The position numbers were made by a program, and so were the translations under genes. Below are positions 14,091-23,684 of a stretch of 36,538 nt of DNA, piece after piece. A model generated the notes under the pieces. The model did not search any database and was not told where the DNA came from. It saw only the letters and a list, made by a program, of their open reading frames with translations. Position 1 is the stretch's first letter; every line of letters begins with the position of its first letter. The DNA comes from an uncultured Oscillospiraceae bacterium (GTDB lineage: Bacteria; Bacillota; Clostridia; Oscillospirales; Oscillospiraceae), in NCBI GenBank assembly GCA_947625945.1, contig CANQQI010000007.1:1-36538 (forward strand), in the 5' to 3' direction.

Positions 14091-16223
14091 TTACATATCG
14101 AAGGGCTCCATGCCGAGAACGGGATGGCCCACCTCGGACAGGTAGTTCAGCAGCTGCTCCGGGTCGTCGGTGCAGACGGACTCGTCCGCCACCATGTCAG
14201 TGAAGTTCTCCACGCCGTAGAGCTCGTAAGCGGAGGCGTCCAGCCGCTCCCGGACCGCGTCCTTCAGCTCCTTGGGCATCCACACGATCCGGCCCAGGCC
14301 GCCTTCGGCCTTCAAAAACTTCTTAGAGGAGATGAATTGCTTGCCGTGGCCCATGAAGCCGGGGGTCTGCACGCCGCCACCGGTCATGGAGGCCATTTCG
14401 GAGAAGGTCATGCCCAGAGGCGTCATGCCCGCGTGCTCCCGGCAGGTGATCACCACGCCCATGGACACCGGCTCCACGCCGCAGATGCACTCGAAGCAGC
14501 CGCAGCTGGTCATGGGATCCTGGAACAGGGAGTACAGAGTCACATGCTCCAGGGCGCCGTGGGAGTACTTGTTCACGGCCTCGTCCACGTCCTCATAGCG
14601 GCCCAGATTCTCATCGATGCAGCGGTCCTTGGGCACCACCTGGCAGGGGCCGGTGGGATCCAGCTCATTGGTGGCCTTGGCGTCCAGCCAGGAAACCGCG
14701 CCGCACAGGCCCAGCCGCTCGGGGGTGACGATGCACACATGGCTGGGAGAGAAGGCCTGGCACATGATGCAGGTGTAGTACACCGGCACGGACTCGTCGG
14801 TCATGGATTTCAGCCGGTCGTCCCGCTTGGAGAAGACCTCGTTGGCGTGGCGGCGGAGCTCCGCGTTCTTCTCCGCGTCCACGATGATGGTGACCTGGCA
14901 CTTGTCCACCACGGCGTCAAATTCGCTCTTGACCTTGGCGTAGAGGACCTCGCCGATGTGATGGAAGCGGAAGCCCGCCTCGAAATCGGCCTTGGAGATC
15001 CGGACCCGGATCATATCCCGCTGGCCGGTGTGCATCACGCCTTCGATGCAGTTTAAGTAGCTGTGGAATTTCCGCTCCATGACGGACTCGAAGTCCGGCT
15101 GCATATTCTTGCCGGCCACGTCCACGGTGTAGGACAGGGAGATCTTGGAGCCCACGGGGATCTGGTCCAACTCGGGACCAATTACGGTGATCTTGTGGTC
15201 CTCCACCTCGGCGGCGTCCTTGGTGGCCACCAGCTCGAAGCAGTCCACCCGGGAGCCGTCCACCTCCACCTGCATATCGCCCCGGCGGATGATCTCGCCC
15301 TCGAAGGCGGAGGCAAAGGCCACGGGGATGTCGATATCGGTGATCTTCAGCTTGATGTCCCGGGCCTCCAGAGAGGTGGCGTTCCACTTGGAGGTGTCCA
15401 GCTGCTGGATCAGGCTCTTGGGCACCCGGAACATATTCTCCGTCTCGTTGGAGATCACGGGGAAGCCCAGGCAGATGGCCCCGGCGCCGTAGGCCACGGT
15501 CTCGTCGGACAGGGGCTTGTAGGCGTTGACAAAGGCCCGGACCCGGTCCATGGTGTACTTGGCCAGGCTCTTGAAATCGCCGGGGGTGATGTTGCCGAAG
15601 ATCAGCGCCGCCCGGAGGGCCACGGAGACCACATGGATTACGCTCTGGGTCTCATAGCCCAGAGGCACCACCCGAACGTTCTCGCCGGTCTTGTAGCCTT
15701 TTTCCGCCAGCTGGCGGATGCCCTCGCCGGTGACGGAGACCAGCATGCCCTGGCCCTGGTAGCTCTTGACCAGGCTGACCATCTCATCGGCGGTCTCCGC
15801 GCCGCCGATAATGACCGCCACGCCGGGGATGTCCCCGGTGACCAGGGGCACGCCCAGGTTCCGCACAAAGGCGTCGGTCAAATGGCCGCAGCAGGGGGCC
15901 TCATAGGGGGTGGCGCCCCGGAGGTACTTCAGCGCCTCCAGAAATTCGGCGCACAGCGCCGAGGCAATGCCGGACTGGAAGGCGTCGTGGAGCCGGGGAG
16001 CCCGGGTCATCATGGCCTTCACGGTGGAAAGGGCGGCCTTCATCTGGCCCAGGGTGGCGATCTTCTCGCCCACCACGGCGTAGTAGCAGGGCAGGCTGTA
16101 TGCGGTGCCGGGGAAGGACACGCTCTCCGCCTCGCCGTAGGCCGCGACGGCTTCGTTCACCGCTTTTTCGGTGCGGGCGTATACGGTGTCGTTCCCGCCG
16201 AATACTCTGTCAAATAATGTCAC
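14091..16223 (-). CDS. acsB: CO dehydrogenase/acetyl-CoA synthase, ACS subunit
   Basis: A 710-residue acetyl-CoA synthase that joins a methyl group from a corrinoid protein, CO from CODH and CoA. The A-cluster is complete: the cubane cysteines are C485, C488, C497 and C507, and the Cys-Gly-Cys motif holding the dinickel site is C574-G575-C576. As I recall the Moorella numbering (506, 509, 518, 528 and 595-597), every ligand is shifted by 21, so no insertions separate them. Length is close to the Moorella protein (about 729) and includes the N-terminal CODH-contact domain. The start is GTG with AGGAGG 7 bases upstream. It is 11 bases downstream of cooC and is the last gene of the unit. No corrinoid protein or methyltransferase gene is adjacent. 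Confidence 0.96.
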   Translation of the reverse strand: MTLFDRVFGGNDTVYARTEKAVNEAVAAYGEAESVSFPGTAYSLPCYYAVVGEKIATLGQMKAALSTVKAMMTRAPRLHDAFQSGIASALCAEFLEALKYLRGATPYEAPCCGHLTDAFVRNLGVPLVTGDIPGVAVIIGGAETADEMVSLVKSYQGQGMLVSVTGEGIRQLAEKGYKTGENVRVVPLGYETQSVIHVVSVALRAALIFGNITPGDFKSLAKYTMDRVRAFVNAYKPLSDETVAYGAGAICLGFPVISNETENMFRVPKSLIQQLDTSKWNATSLEARDIKLKITDIDIPVAFASAFEGEIIRRGDMQVEVDGSRVDCFELVATKDAAEVEDHKITVIGPELDQIPVGSKISLSYTVDVAGKNMQPDFESVMERKFHSYLNCIEGVMHTGQRDMIRVRISKADFEAGFRFHHIGEVLYAKVKSEFDAVVDKCQVTIIVDAEKNAELRRHANEVFSKRDDRLKSMTDESVPVYYTCIMCQAFSPSHVCIVTPERLGLCGAVSWLDAKATNELDPTGPCQVVPKDRCIDENLGRYEDVDEAVNKYSHGALEHVTLYSLFQDPMTSCGCFECICGVEPVSMGVVITCREHAGMTPLGMTFSEMASMTGGGVQTPGFMGHGKQFISSKKFLKAEGGLGRIVWMPKELKDAVRERLDASAYELYGVENFTDMVADESVCTDDPEQLLNYLSEVGHPVLGMEPFDM

Positions 16224-16234
16224 GGTTTTTCCTC

Positions 16235-17005
16235 CTAAAGTTCGTCACGATCCAAGATCGATTTAATTTTCCGAATTTCCTCAATGGCCTGGGGGCTGAA
16301 ATCGTAGGGAGATTTCCCCTGCCGGTCGGCCTCCATGATCTGGGGATTGTAGTGGACGCAGCCCAGCAGGTCCTCCGCCGGGATGGCGTCCCGGACGAAG
16401 GCCTCGTCCGCCTCGTCCCGGAGCTTATTGGCCACCACCCGGACCCGGTCAACGCCCAGGTCGTGGGCCAGGCGCTTGACGCTGCGGTAGGTCTGCACAG
16501 ACCGGGCCCCCGGCTCCACCACCACCACAAAAGCGTCCATATTGGCGGCGGTGCCTCGGCCCAGATGCTCCAGCCCAGCCTCCATGTCCATGATGACCAC
16601 GTCGTTTTTCCGGTAGGTCAGGCTGGAGAGGATGGCCTTGAGCATCACATGCTCGGGACAGACGCAGCCGCTGCCGCCCACGTCCACGGTGCCCATGACC
16701 AGCAGCTTCACCCCGTTGATATCCCGGGCGAACTTCTCGGGGATGTCCGCCACATAGGGGTTGAGCTTGAAGAAGGTGTTGGCGGCGTTGGCGCCGGTGC
16801 GTTCCTCCACCAGGGTGCGCATTTTGGAGATGGGTACAATGGAATCCACCTCCTCCTGGCTCAGGCCCAGGGCCAGGCCCAGGTTGGCGTCCGGATCCAC
16901 GTCGGCGGCCAGGACGGTCCGCCCCTCCCCGGCGTAGAGCCGGGCCAGAGTGGAGGCCAGGGTGGTTTTCCCCACCCCGCCCTTGCCGGTGATGGCTAAT
17001 TTCAT
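16235..17005 (-). CDS. cooC: CODH/ACS nickel-insertion ATPase, CooC/AcsF family
   Basis: A 256-residue MinD/SIMIBI-class ATPase that helps load nickel into CODH or ACS. The deviant Walker A motif KGGVGKTT (8-15) and the aspartate-rich segment AADVDPDANLG (33-43) are clear. The CxC pair that binds metal at the dimer interface in CooC appears as C114-V-C116. A DMEAGLEHLGRGTA segment matches the family. It lies between cooS and acsB, so either protein could be its client; with acsB directly downstream an AcsF-like role is as likely as a CooC role. The start has AAAGGGG about 9 bases upstream. Confidence 0.92.
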   Translation of the reverse strand: MKLAITGKGGVGKTTLASTLARLYAGEGRTVLAADVDPDANLGLALGLSQEEVDSIVPISKMRTLVEERTGANAANTFFKLNPYVADIPEKFARDINGVKLLVMGTVDVGGSGCVCPEHVMLKAILSSLTYRKNDVVIMDMEAGLEHLGRGTAANMDAFVVVVEPGARSVQTYRSVKRLAHDLGVDRVRVVANKLRDEADEAFVRDAIPAEDLLGCVHYNPQIMEADRQGKSPYDFSPQAIEEIRKIKSILDRDEL

Positions 17006-17030
17006 TGGTCAAAACCCCTTTGCTTCCGAA

Positions 17031-18935
17031 TCAGATGCCCAGGGCGGCCCGCTTTTCCTCGATCCGGTCCAGCATCCGCTGGCCCAGCTTGTCGATGTCC
17101 AGCTCCACGGTGTAGTTGGCCTCTACCCAGTCCTTGACGCCGTGCTCACCCTGCAGGAGGGCGGTGACCTCGCTGGAGCCCTTGGTGTAGGGATCCACGC
17201 CCAGGAAGGTGTCGATGCCGGTGGCGACCACATAGTTGCCGATGGACACGGCCTTCTCGCTCATCCATTCGGGGGCGCAGCCCACCAGCGGGAGCTGGGA
17301 AATGGGGATGCCCCAGTCCTTGGAGATGTCGGCGGCCAGGACCATCATCCGGGAGATGTCCACGCAGGAGCCCATATGCAGCACCGGCGGGATGTTCGCC
17401 AGCTCGCAGACCCGCTTCAAGCCGTCGCCGCAGTATTCCTTGGCGATCTCGGGGTCCATCAGGCCGGCCTTGGCGGCAGCCTGGGCGGCGCAGCCAGAGA
17501 CGATGAGAATCACGTCGTTTTCCAGCAGGTATTTCATCAGCTGGATGTGGGCGGAGTCGGGACGGACCTTGGGGTTGTTGCAGCCCACCATGGCCACCGC
17601 GCCACGAAGCACGCCGGAGTGGATGCACTCGATCAGGGGCTTGGTGGTGCCGAACTCGTCAAGCTGCGAGTTGGCCACGGTGTCCAGGGTCTTCTTGATG
17701 GCCTCCACGGAGTAGCCCACCCGGGCCTTGGAGACCTGCTTGGGGATGTTCACCAGGCTCTGATCCCGGTTCTTGAAGTTCTCAATGGCCATTTTCACGA
17801 TGGCCTTGGCGTTCTCCCCGGCGTTGGCGGCGGAGAAGTGGATAAACTCGGAGTCGGGCATCCGGGCGATGTTGGAAGTGGTGATGAACTTGGTATGGAA
17901 GCACTTGGAAAGAGGTCCCAGGGCGGGGAAAATGCACTGCACGTCCACCACAATGGCCTCGCAGGCGCCGGTGAGGACCACGTTTTCCTGGGTCAGGAAG
18001 TTGCCCGCCATGGGAATGCCGTGGCGCATGGCCACCTCGTTGGCGGTGCAGCAGACGCCGCAGATGTTGATGCCCTTGGCGCCCACGCTCTTGGCCAGAG
18101 CGATCATCTCCGGGTCGTTGGCGTAGTAGACCACCATCTCAGAGAGGCTGGGGTCGTGGCCGTGGACCACGATGTTGACCATGTCCTTCTCCATGACGCC
18201 GATATTGGCGGTGGTGTCCACGGGCTTGGGGGTGCCAAAGAGCACGTCGGAAAATTCCGTGCCGGCCATGGAGCCGCCCCATCCGTCGGACAGACCGCAG
18301 CGCAGGCTCTGACGGATCAGGGCCTCGGGCAGGCTGGAGCAGCCCATATGGGTCATGTGCAGGGCGGTGGAAACCTCCCGGTCGATGGCCCGGGGCTCGA
18401 TGCCGGCGTCATGCCACAGCTTCTGGGTGTGCTCGGGGGCCCGCTTCAGGAATCGCTGGACGCCGAAGGGCTTGCCATATTCCAGCAGGGCCATCTCGGC
18501 GATCTGGTGGGCCAGGTCGTAGATGTTCACGCCCTCGGTCTCCACGCCCCACTCCTTGGCGATGCGGATCAGCTTTTCCGGGTCCTTGACCTTGTAGTTG
18601 CCGTCGGGGCTGGTCTGGTACAGGGTGTGGCAGATCTCCCGGCCATGGTCGGAGTGGGTGGCGGAGCCGCCGGCGGTAAACCGCAGGAAGTTCCGGCCCA
18701 CGATGCCGTGAACGTCGCAGCCGCAGATACCTCTGGGGCTCTTGGGGGTGATGCGGCAGGGGCCCATGGAGCAGATCCGGCAACAGGTGCCGGCCTCGCC
18801 GAAGCCGCAGTGGGGGGTCTGGTTTTTGACCCGCTGCTGCCAGGAGTCGGCGCCCACCTTTTTCCCGTTTTCCAGCAGGGAATTGGTGGCGGCCTCCATC
18901 TCCTCAACAGTGGTTAAACGATCCCAATCCTTCAT
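17031..18935 (-). CDS. cooS: Anaerobic Ni-Fe carbon monoxide dehydrogenase catalytic subunit
   Basis: A 634-residue CODH that interconverts CO and CO2. The N-terminal B/D-cluster cysteines appear at C43, C51, C52, C55 and C60, with C71 and C73 following, in the family's order (CGFGEAGTCCRICSMGPCRI region). C-cluster ligand regions are visible: the histidine in VHGHDPSLSEM, then GINICGVCC, VVDVQCIF, MVGCNNPK, IVSGCAAQAA and HMGSCVDISR. No ferredoxin or membrane-anchoring partner is adjacent. It is the first gene of the unit and is served by a strong promoter with an AGGAGG ribosome site. The order cooS-cooC-acsB suggests it acts as the CODH half of a CODH/ACS complex. Confidence 0.96.
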   Translation of the reverse strand: MKDWDRLTTVEEMEAATNSLLENGKKVGADSWQQRVKNQTPHCGFGEAGTCCRICSMGPCRITPKSPRGICGCDVHGIVGRNFLRFTAGGSATHSDHGREICHTLYQTSPDGNYKVKDPEKLIRIAKEWGVETEGVNIYDLAHQIAEMALLEYGKPFGVQRFLKRAPEHTQKLWHDAGIEPRAIDREVSTALHMTHMGCSSLPEALIRQSLRCGLSDGWGGSMAGTEFSDVLFGTPKPVDTTANIGVMEKDMVNIVVHGHDPSLSEMVVYYANDPEMIALAKSVGAKGINICGVCCTANEVAMRHGIPMAGNFLTQENVVLTGACEAIVVDVQCIFPALGPLSKCFHTKFITTSNIARMPDSEFIHFSAANAGENAKAIVKMAIENFKNRDQSLVNIPKQVSKARVGYSVEAIKKTLDTVANSQLDEFGTTKPLIECIHSGVLRGAVAMVGCNNPKVRPDSAHIQLMKYLLENDVILIVSGCAAQAAAKAGLMDPEIAKEYCGDGLKRVCELANIPPVLHMGSCVDISRMMVLAADISKDWGIPISQLPLVGCAPEWMSEKAVSIGNYVVATGIDTFLGVDPYTKGSSEVTALLQGEHGVKDWVEANYTVELDIDKLGQRMLDRIEEKRAALGI

Positions 18936-18956
18936 GTTATCCTCCTAATTTTATGA

Positions 18957-18977
18957 TGTGCCTGGGGAATCGGCACA
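18957..18977 (-). promoter_or_regulatory. Inverted repeat in the cooS leader
   Basis: TGTGCC and GGCACA form a perfect 6-bp inverted repeat with a 9-base spacer. It lies between the cooS promoter and its ribosome site. It could be an operator or a small leader hairpin; the sequence cannot decide. Confidence 0.35.
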
Positions 18978-18991
18978 AAGCTATCGATAAT

Positions 18992-19019
18992 ATTATACTC
19001 ATAGAAGATGGTTTGTCAA
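18992..19019 (-). promoter_or_regulatory. Strong promoter of cooS-cooC-acsB
   Basis: On the minus strand a perfect TTGACA (19014-19019) and perfect TATAAT (18992-18997) are separated by 16 bases. This is a consensus sigma-A promoter, which suggests high expression. Confidence 0.8.
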
Positions 19020-19101
19020 TTACAAGTTTTCCCAATTTTTGCGCCTTCCGCCAGTTTATTTAAATGTTTCGCCTGAATTTTGGAAAACCTTGTAAAAACG
19101 G

Positions 19102-19130
19102 TTGTAAACTCTGGGAAAATCTGATAAAAT
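19102..19130 (+). promoter_or_regulatory. Promoter of gdhA
   Basis: TTGTAA (19102-19107), 17 bases, then TAAAAT (19125-19130), about 30 bases before the gdhA start. The spacer contains GGGAAAA. Confidence 0.6.
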
Positions 19131-19132
19131 AG

Positions 19133-20494
<1,362 letters not shown>

Positions 20495-20522
20495 TCCTCC
20501 AAAATTCGGATAAAAAGCGTTT

Positions 20523-20556
20523 GGCTCCCCCGGAATTTCCAGGGGAGCCGGTTTTT
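20523..20556. terminator. Terminator between gdhA and psuG
   Basis: GGCTCCCC and GGGGAGCC form an 8-bp stem with an 11-base loop, followed by GG then five T on the plus side. It ends gdhA; an A-rich stretch upstream could let it also serve the convergent psuG. Confidence 0.8.
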
Positions 20557-20570
20557 GTAGCGATGGCTGC

Positions 20571-21482
20571 TTATTTGGTCAGCGCGGCGGCGGTTTTGGC
20601 CGCCAGGGCGGCGTTGTTGAACACCAGCTGGATATTGGACGCCAGAGAGTCCCCGCCGGTGAGCTCCGCCACCCGGGCCAGCAGGAAGGGGGTGGTGGCC
20701 TTGCCATGGATGCCCTTTTCGTTGCACTCGAAAATCGCCTGGTCGATGGCGGCGTTGATCACCGCAGGGTCCATGGAGTATTCCGCCTGGATGGGGTTGG
20801 TCACCAGCATTCCCCCGGGATAACCCAGCTCCCGCTGGACCCGGAAGGCCGCCGCCAGCTCCTGAGGGCTGTCGATCCGGTAGTCCACCCGGAATCCGGA
20901 GGTACGGGTGTAAAACGCGGGCAGCTCCTCAGTGCCGAAGCCGATCACCGGCACTCCGTGGGTCTCCAGATATTCCAGGGTCAGTCCCAGGTCCAGGATG
21001 CTCTTGGCCCCGGCGCAGATCACCATCACCGGGGTGTGGGCCAGCTCCTCCAAATCGGCGGAGATGTCCATGGTGGTCTCCGCCCCCCGGTGGACCCCGC
21101 CGATGCCGCCGGTGGCAAAAATTTGGATCCCCGCCATGTGGGCGATGATCATGGTGGTGGTGACGGTGGTGGCCCCGTCCTCCCCCCGGGCGCACAGCAC
21201 CGGCAGGTCCCGGCGGGAGGCTTTTGTGATGGCCTGCCCCTTCTTGCCGAAGTACTCGATCTCCTCCGGAGTCAGGCCGGCCTTCAGCCGACCGCCGATA
21301 ACGGCAATGGTGGCAGGGACGGCCCCGTTTTTCCGGATGATGTCCTCCACCGCCAGGGCGGTTTGAACATTCTGGGGATAGGGCATTCCATGAGAGATAA
21401 TGGTGGATTCCAGGGCCACCACCGGCCGGCCCTCCGCCAAAGCGGCGGCGACCTGGGGGTTCACGTCCAAATAGCGATTCAT
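20571..21482 (-). CDS. psuG: Pseudouridine-5'-phosphate glycosidase
   Basis: A 303-residue enzyme that splits pseudouridine 5'-phosphate into uracil and ribose 5-phosphate by opening a C-C glycosidic bond. Family segments are ALESTIISHGMPYPQN near the N-terminus, FATGGIGGVHRGAE, and CAGAKSILDLGLTLEYLETHGVPV. The length is typical (E. coli YeiN about 312). The ATG at 21480-21482 is chosen because the protein alignment starts there and a GGAAGGT site lies upstream. It follows the kinase gene by 32 bases in one operon, so the pair turns pseudouridine into uracil and a pentose phosphate. Confidence 0.95.
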   Translation of the reverse strand: MNRYLDVNPQVAAALAEGRPVVALESTIISHGMPYPQNVQTALAVEDIIRKNGAVPATIAVIGGRLKAGLTPEEIEYFGKKGQAITKASRRDLPVLCARGEDGATTVTTTMIIAHMAGIQIFATGGIGGVHRGAETTMDISADLEELAHTPVMVICAGAKSILDLGLTLEYLETHGVPVIGFGTEELPAFYTRTSGFRVDYRIDSPQELAAAFRVQRELGYPGGMLVTNPIQAEYSMDPAVINAAIDQAIFECNEKGIHGKATTPFLLARVAELTGGDSLASNIQLVFNNAALAAKTAAALTK

Positions 21483-21514
21483 AGCGTACCTTCCTTTGTT
21501 ATAAATAATGTGTA

Positions 21515-22606
21515 TTATGGATCCGCTTTTGCCGCCATCCGCTGCCGCAGAACCTCGGCGCTGAGGGCAGGATTGATGGTCTGCTCGCTCTCCATGGCGA
21601 TCGAGGCGGCGGCAAGCCCCGCCTGGGCGGCCTCCGCCAGGTCCAGGTCCTCCAAATACGCCCACACCAGCCCAGCCATAAAGGCGTCGCCGCAGCCGGT
21701 AGTGCTCACCGGCCGGCCCTTGATGCTGGGCAGAAGCAGCATGCGGTCTCCCTCCGCCGCCAGGACGCCCCGAGCCCCCAGGGAGAGAAAGACCCGCTTC
21801 ACGCCCTTGTCCAGCAGGGTCCGGGCGGCGAGCCTGCCGCTGGCGGCGTCCCGGATGGAAACGCCTGTCAGCACCTCCGCCTCCAGCCGATTGGGTTTGA
21901 TCGTGTGGATCTTGGGCAGAATGGGCAGGAGTTTTTCCGCCTTGGCGGTGGAGACTGGGTCGCAGAACAGCCCCTGGGGGCAGTTTTCCGCCAGATAGCG
22001 CAGGCTTTCCGCCGGAAGGTTGGCGTCCGCCACCACCGCCCGGGCGTTTTGCAGCAGGGGTAGGTTCCCTGCCAGGTATTCCGGGGTGATCCGGCGGCAG
22101 ATCTCCATGTCCGACAGCGCCAGGGCCATCTCTCCCTCCGGGCCGGAAATGTAGAGATAGACCGAGGTCGCCCCGTCCGCCGGCTGGAGAGCGTGGCTGA
22201 TATCGATGCCCAGCTCCTCACAGGAGGCCGCCACCTGCCGGCCGTACAGGTCCCGCCCGAAGGCGGTGAGCAGCCGCACGTCCCGGCCCAGCAGGGCCAG
22301 ATTGTGGGCGATATTTCGGCCCACCCCGCCAAGGCTTAAGCGGACAGAGCCGGGGTTGGAGTCCGCCGCCACCAGAGGCCCCGCAGACCGGCCCCCGATA
22401 TCCACGTTGACGCCGCCGACTACCGCCGCATATGTCCCCGAATGAAGGACATATCCCTTCCCGGCAATATATCCCTTTTTCATCAGATTGGAGATGTGTA
22501 CCGCGGCGGAGGACCGGGTGATGCCCAGCTTCTCCGCCAGGCGCCGCTGGGAGATCATGGGCTCCGCTTCCAAAAGCCGGAGTACCTCCCGCTCCCGCTG
22601 AGTCAT
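21515..22606 (-). CDS. psuK: HTH-fused PfkB kinase, probable pseudouridine kinase
   Basis: A 363-residue fusion. Residues about 1-55 form a winged helix-turn-helix (EREVLRLLEAEPMISQRRLA, then LGITRSSAAVHISNLMKKGYI). The rest is a ribokinase/PfkB sugar kinase with GGVNVDIGG near the start of the kinase domain, GGVGRNIAHNLALLG for substrate binding and GCGDAFMAGLVWAY with the catalytic aspartate. E. coli YeiI has a similar HTH-kinase layout. Being followed by psuG makes pseudouridine the likely substrate. Because the protein has its own DNA-binding domain it may regulate this operon. The start is set at the ATG with TAGGAGG 7 bases upstream. A perfect consensus promoter and palindromes lie just upstream. 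Confidence 0.88.
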   Translation of the reverse strand: MTQREREVLRLLEAEPMISQRRLAEKLGITRSSAAVHISNLMKKGYIAGKGYVLHSGTYAAVVGGVNVDIGGRSAGPLVAADSNPGSVRLSLGGVGRNIAHNLALLGRDVRLLTAFGRDLYGRQVAASCEELGIDISHALQPADGATSVYLYISGPEGEMALALSDMEICRRITPEYLAGNLPLLQNARAVVADANLPAESLRYLAENCPQGLFCDPVSTAKAEKLLPILPKIHTIKPNRLEAEVLTGVSIRDAASGRLAARTLLDKGVKRVFLSLGARGVLAAEGDRMLLLPSIKGRPVSTTGCGDAFMAGLVWAYLEDLDLAEAAQAGLAAASIAMESEQTINPALSAEVLRQRMAAKADP

Positions 22607-22618
22607 GGGACCGCCTCC

Positions 22619-22652
22619 TAAGCATTTGCTTAAAAATAATCTAAAGATTATT
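22619..22652. promoter_or_regulatory. Two palindromes at the psuK promoter (candidate operators)
   Basis: AATAATCT-AA-AGATTATT (22635-22652, 8-bp arms, 2-base centre) overlaps the psuK -10 box. TAAGCA-TT-TGCTTA (22619-22632, 6-bp arms) lies between it and the ribosome site. Their centres are 18 bp apart. They are natural targets for the helix-turn-helix on the kinase. Confidence 0.55.
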
Positions 22653-22678
22653 ATATTTTCCCAAAACCTCGTTGTCAA
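22650..22678 (-). promoter_or_regulatory. Consensus promoter of psuK-psuG
   Basis: Read on the minus strand: TTGACA (22673-22678), 17 bases, TATAAT (22650-22655). Both boxes are perfect matches. Confidence 0.82.
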
Positions 22679-22695
22679 CGGAGAAAATCATGACT

Positions 22696-22731
22696 TTTTA
22701 CCCAAAAACACCGGGAAAAATGTGGGTAAAA
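22696..22731. promoter_or_regulatory. Inverted repeat upstream of the transketolase genes
   Basis: TTTTACCC and GGGTAAAA are perfect 8-bp arms with a 20-base spacer, in the shared region between psuK and the transketolase genes. It could be a protein-binding site or a hairpin; I know no family for it. Confidence 0.35.
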
Positions 22732-22773
22732 TGATGAAATATATCTATTTTTCGAGAGAAATAAAAGTTACCG

Positions 22774-22802
22774 TAGAAATTGCCAGAGAAATCGAGTATA
22801 CT
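22774..22802 (+). promoter_or_regulatory. Possible promoter of the transketolase genes
   Basis: TATACT (22797-22802) is a good -10; TAGAAA 17 bases upstream is only a partial -35 match. The ribosome site follows about 20 bases later. Confidence 0.45.
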
Positions 22803-22838
22803 GTTAAGGCGAAATTTCCAGGAAGGAGTATGCTCTTT

Positions 22839-23684
22839 ATGACATCTTCTGACAAGACGCAGCTTCAGATCCAGGCATGCAAGGTGCGGATGGGAATCCT
22901 TTTGGGCACCTACAGCGCCAAGTGCGGACATCCCGGCGGCAGTCTTTCCGCCGCGGACATGCTTACCTATTTATATTTTCGCGAGATGAACGTAGACCCA
23001 ACCAACCCCAAGGATCCCAATCGGGACCGGTTCGTACTGAGCAAGGGCCACACCGCGCCCGCCCTCTACGCCGCCCTTGCCAACCGGGGCTTTTTCCCGG
23101 TGGAGGACCTGGCGACGCTTCGAAAGGACGGGAGCTATCTCCAGGGCCACCCCAACATGGACTCGGTCCCGGGGGTGGATATGTCCACCGGCTCTCTGGG
23201 TCAGGGCGTTTCCTGCGCCTGCGGCATGGCTTTGGGGCTCAAGTATCAGGGCATCCCAGCACGGGTGTACGCCATCCTGGGGGACGGGGAGATCGAGGAG
23301 GGCCAGGTATGGGAGGCCTGTATGTTCGCCGCCCACTACAAGCTGGACAACCTGGTGATCATCGTAGACAACAACGGCCTCCAGATCGACGGCTGGATTC
23401 AGGACGTGATGAACCCCTACCCTATCGCGGACAAGCTGGCGGCCTTCGGGCTGGCGGTTCAGGAGATCGACGGCCACGACTTTGATCAGATCGAGGCAGC
23501 GCTGGACAAGGCCCGCTCTACCAAGGGCAAGCCCTCCGCCATCGTCATGCAGACGGTGAAGGGCAAGGGCGTGAGCTACATGGAGGACGAAGCGGACTGG
23601 CACGGCAAAGCCCCCAACGAGGCGGAGTACCGCCAGGGCTTGGAGGAGCTGGAAGCTGAGCTCCGGGAATTGGAGGCGCAGTGA
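22839..23684 (+). CDS. Transketolase, N-terminal (TPP-binding) subunit
   Basis: A 281-residue subunit of a split transketolase. It binds thiamine diphosphate through the motif GDGEIEEGQVWEA ending in VDNNGLQ. Other family segments are KCGHPGGSLSAADM, LSKGHTAPALYA and the GSLGQGVSCACGMALG run. The ATG at 22839 is preferred since GGAAGGAG lies about 10 bases upstream; another ATG at 22830 is only one base from that site. The stop codon overlaps the start of the C-terminal subunit, so both chains are made together. In the non-oxidative pentose phosphate pathway it exchanges two-carbon units; here it may handle pentose phosphate, including ribose 5-phosphate from the neighbouring pseudouridine route. 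Confidence 0.93.
   Translation: MTSSDKTQLQIQACKVRMGILLGTYSAKCGHPGGSLSAADMLTYLYFREMNVDPTNPKDPNRDRFVLSKGHTAPALYAALANRGFFPVEDLATLRKDGSYLQGHPNMDSVPGVDMSTGSLGQGVSCACGMALGLKYQGIPARVYAILGDGEIEEGQVWEACMFAAHYKLDNLVIIVDNNGLQIDGWIQDVMNPYPIADKLAAFGLAVQEIDGHDFDQIEAALDKARSTKGKPSAIVMQTVKGKGVSYMEDEADWHGKAPNEAEYRQGLEELEAELRELEAQ

Noticed and set aside
14124-18917. Long plus-strand frames opposite acsB, cooC and cooS (310, 384, 299 and 655 codons)
   Set aside because: They are antisense shadows. Translations are Gly/His/Val/Ala-rich without any domain and the minus-strand genes show complete catalytic motifs.
18957-18977. Riboswitch in the cooS leader
   Set aside because: The leader is about 50 bases and has only a 6-bp hairpin, too small for any known aptamer.
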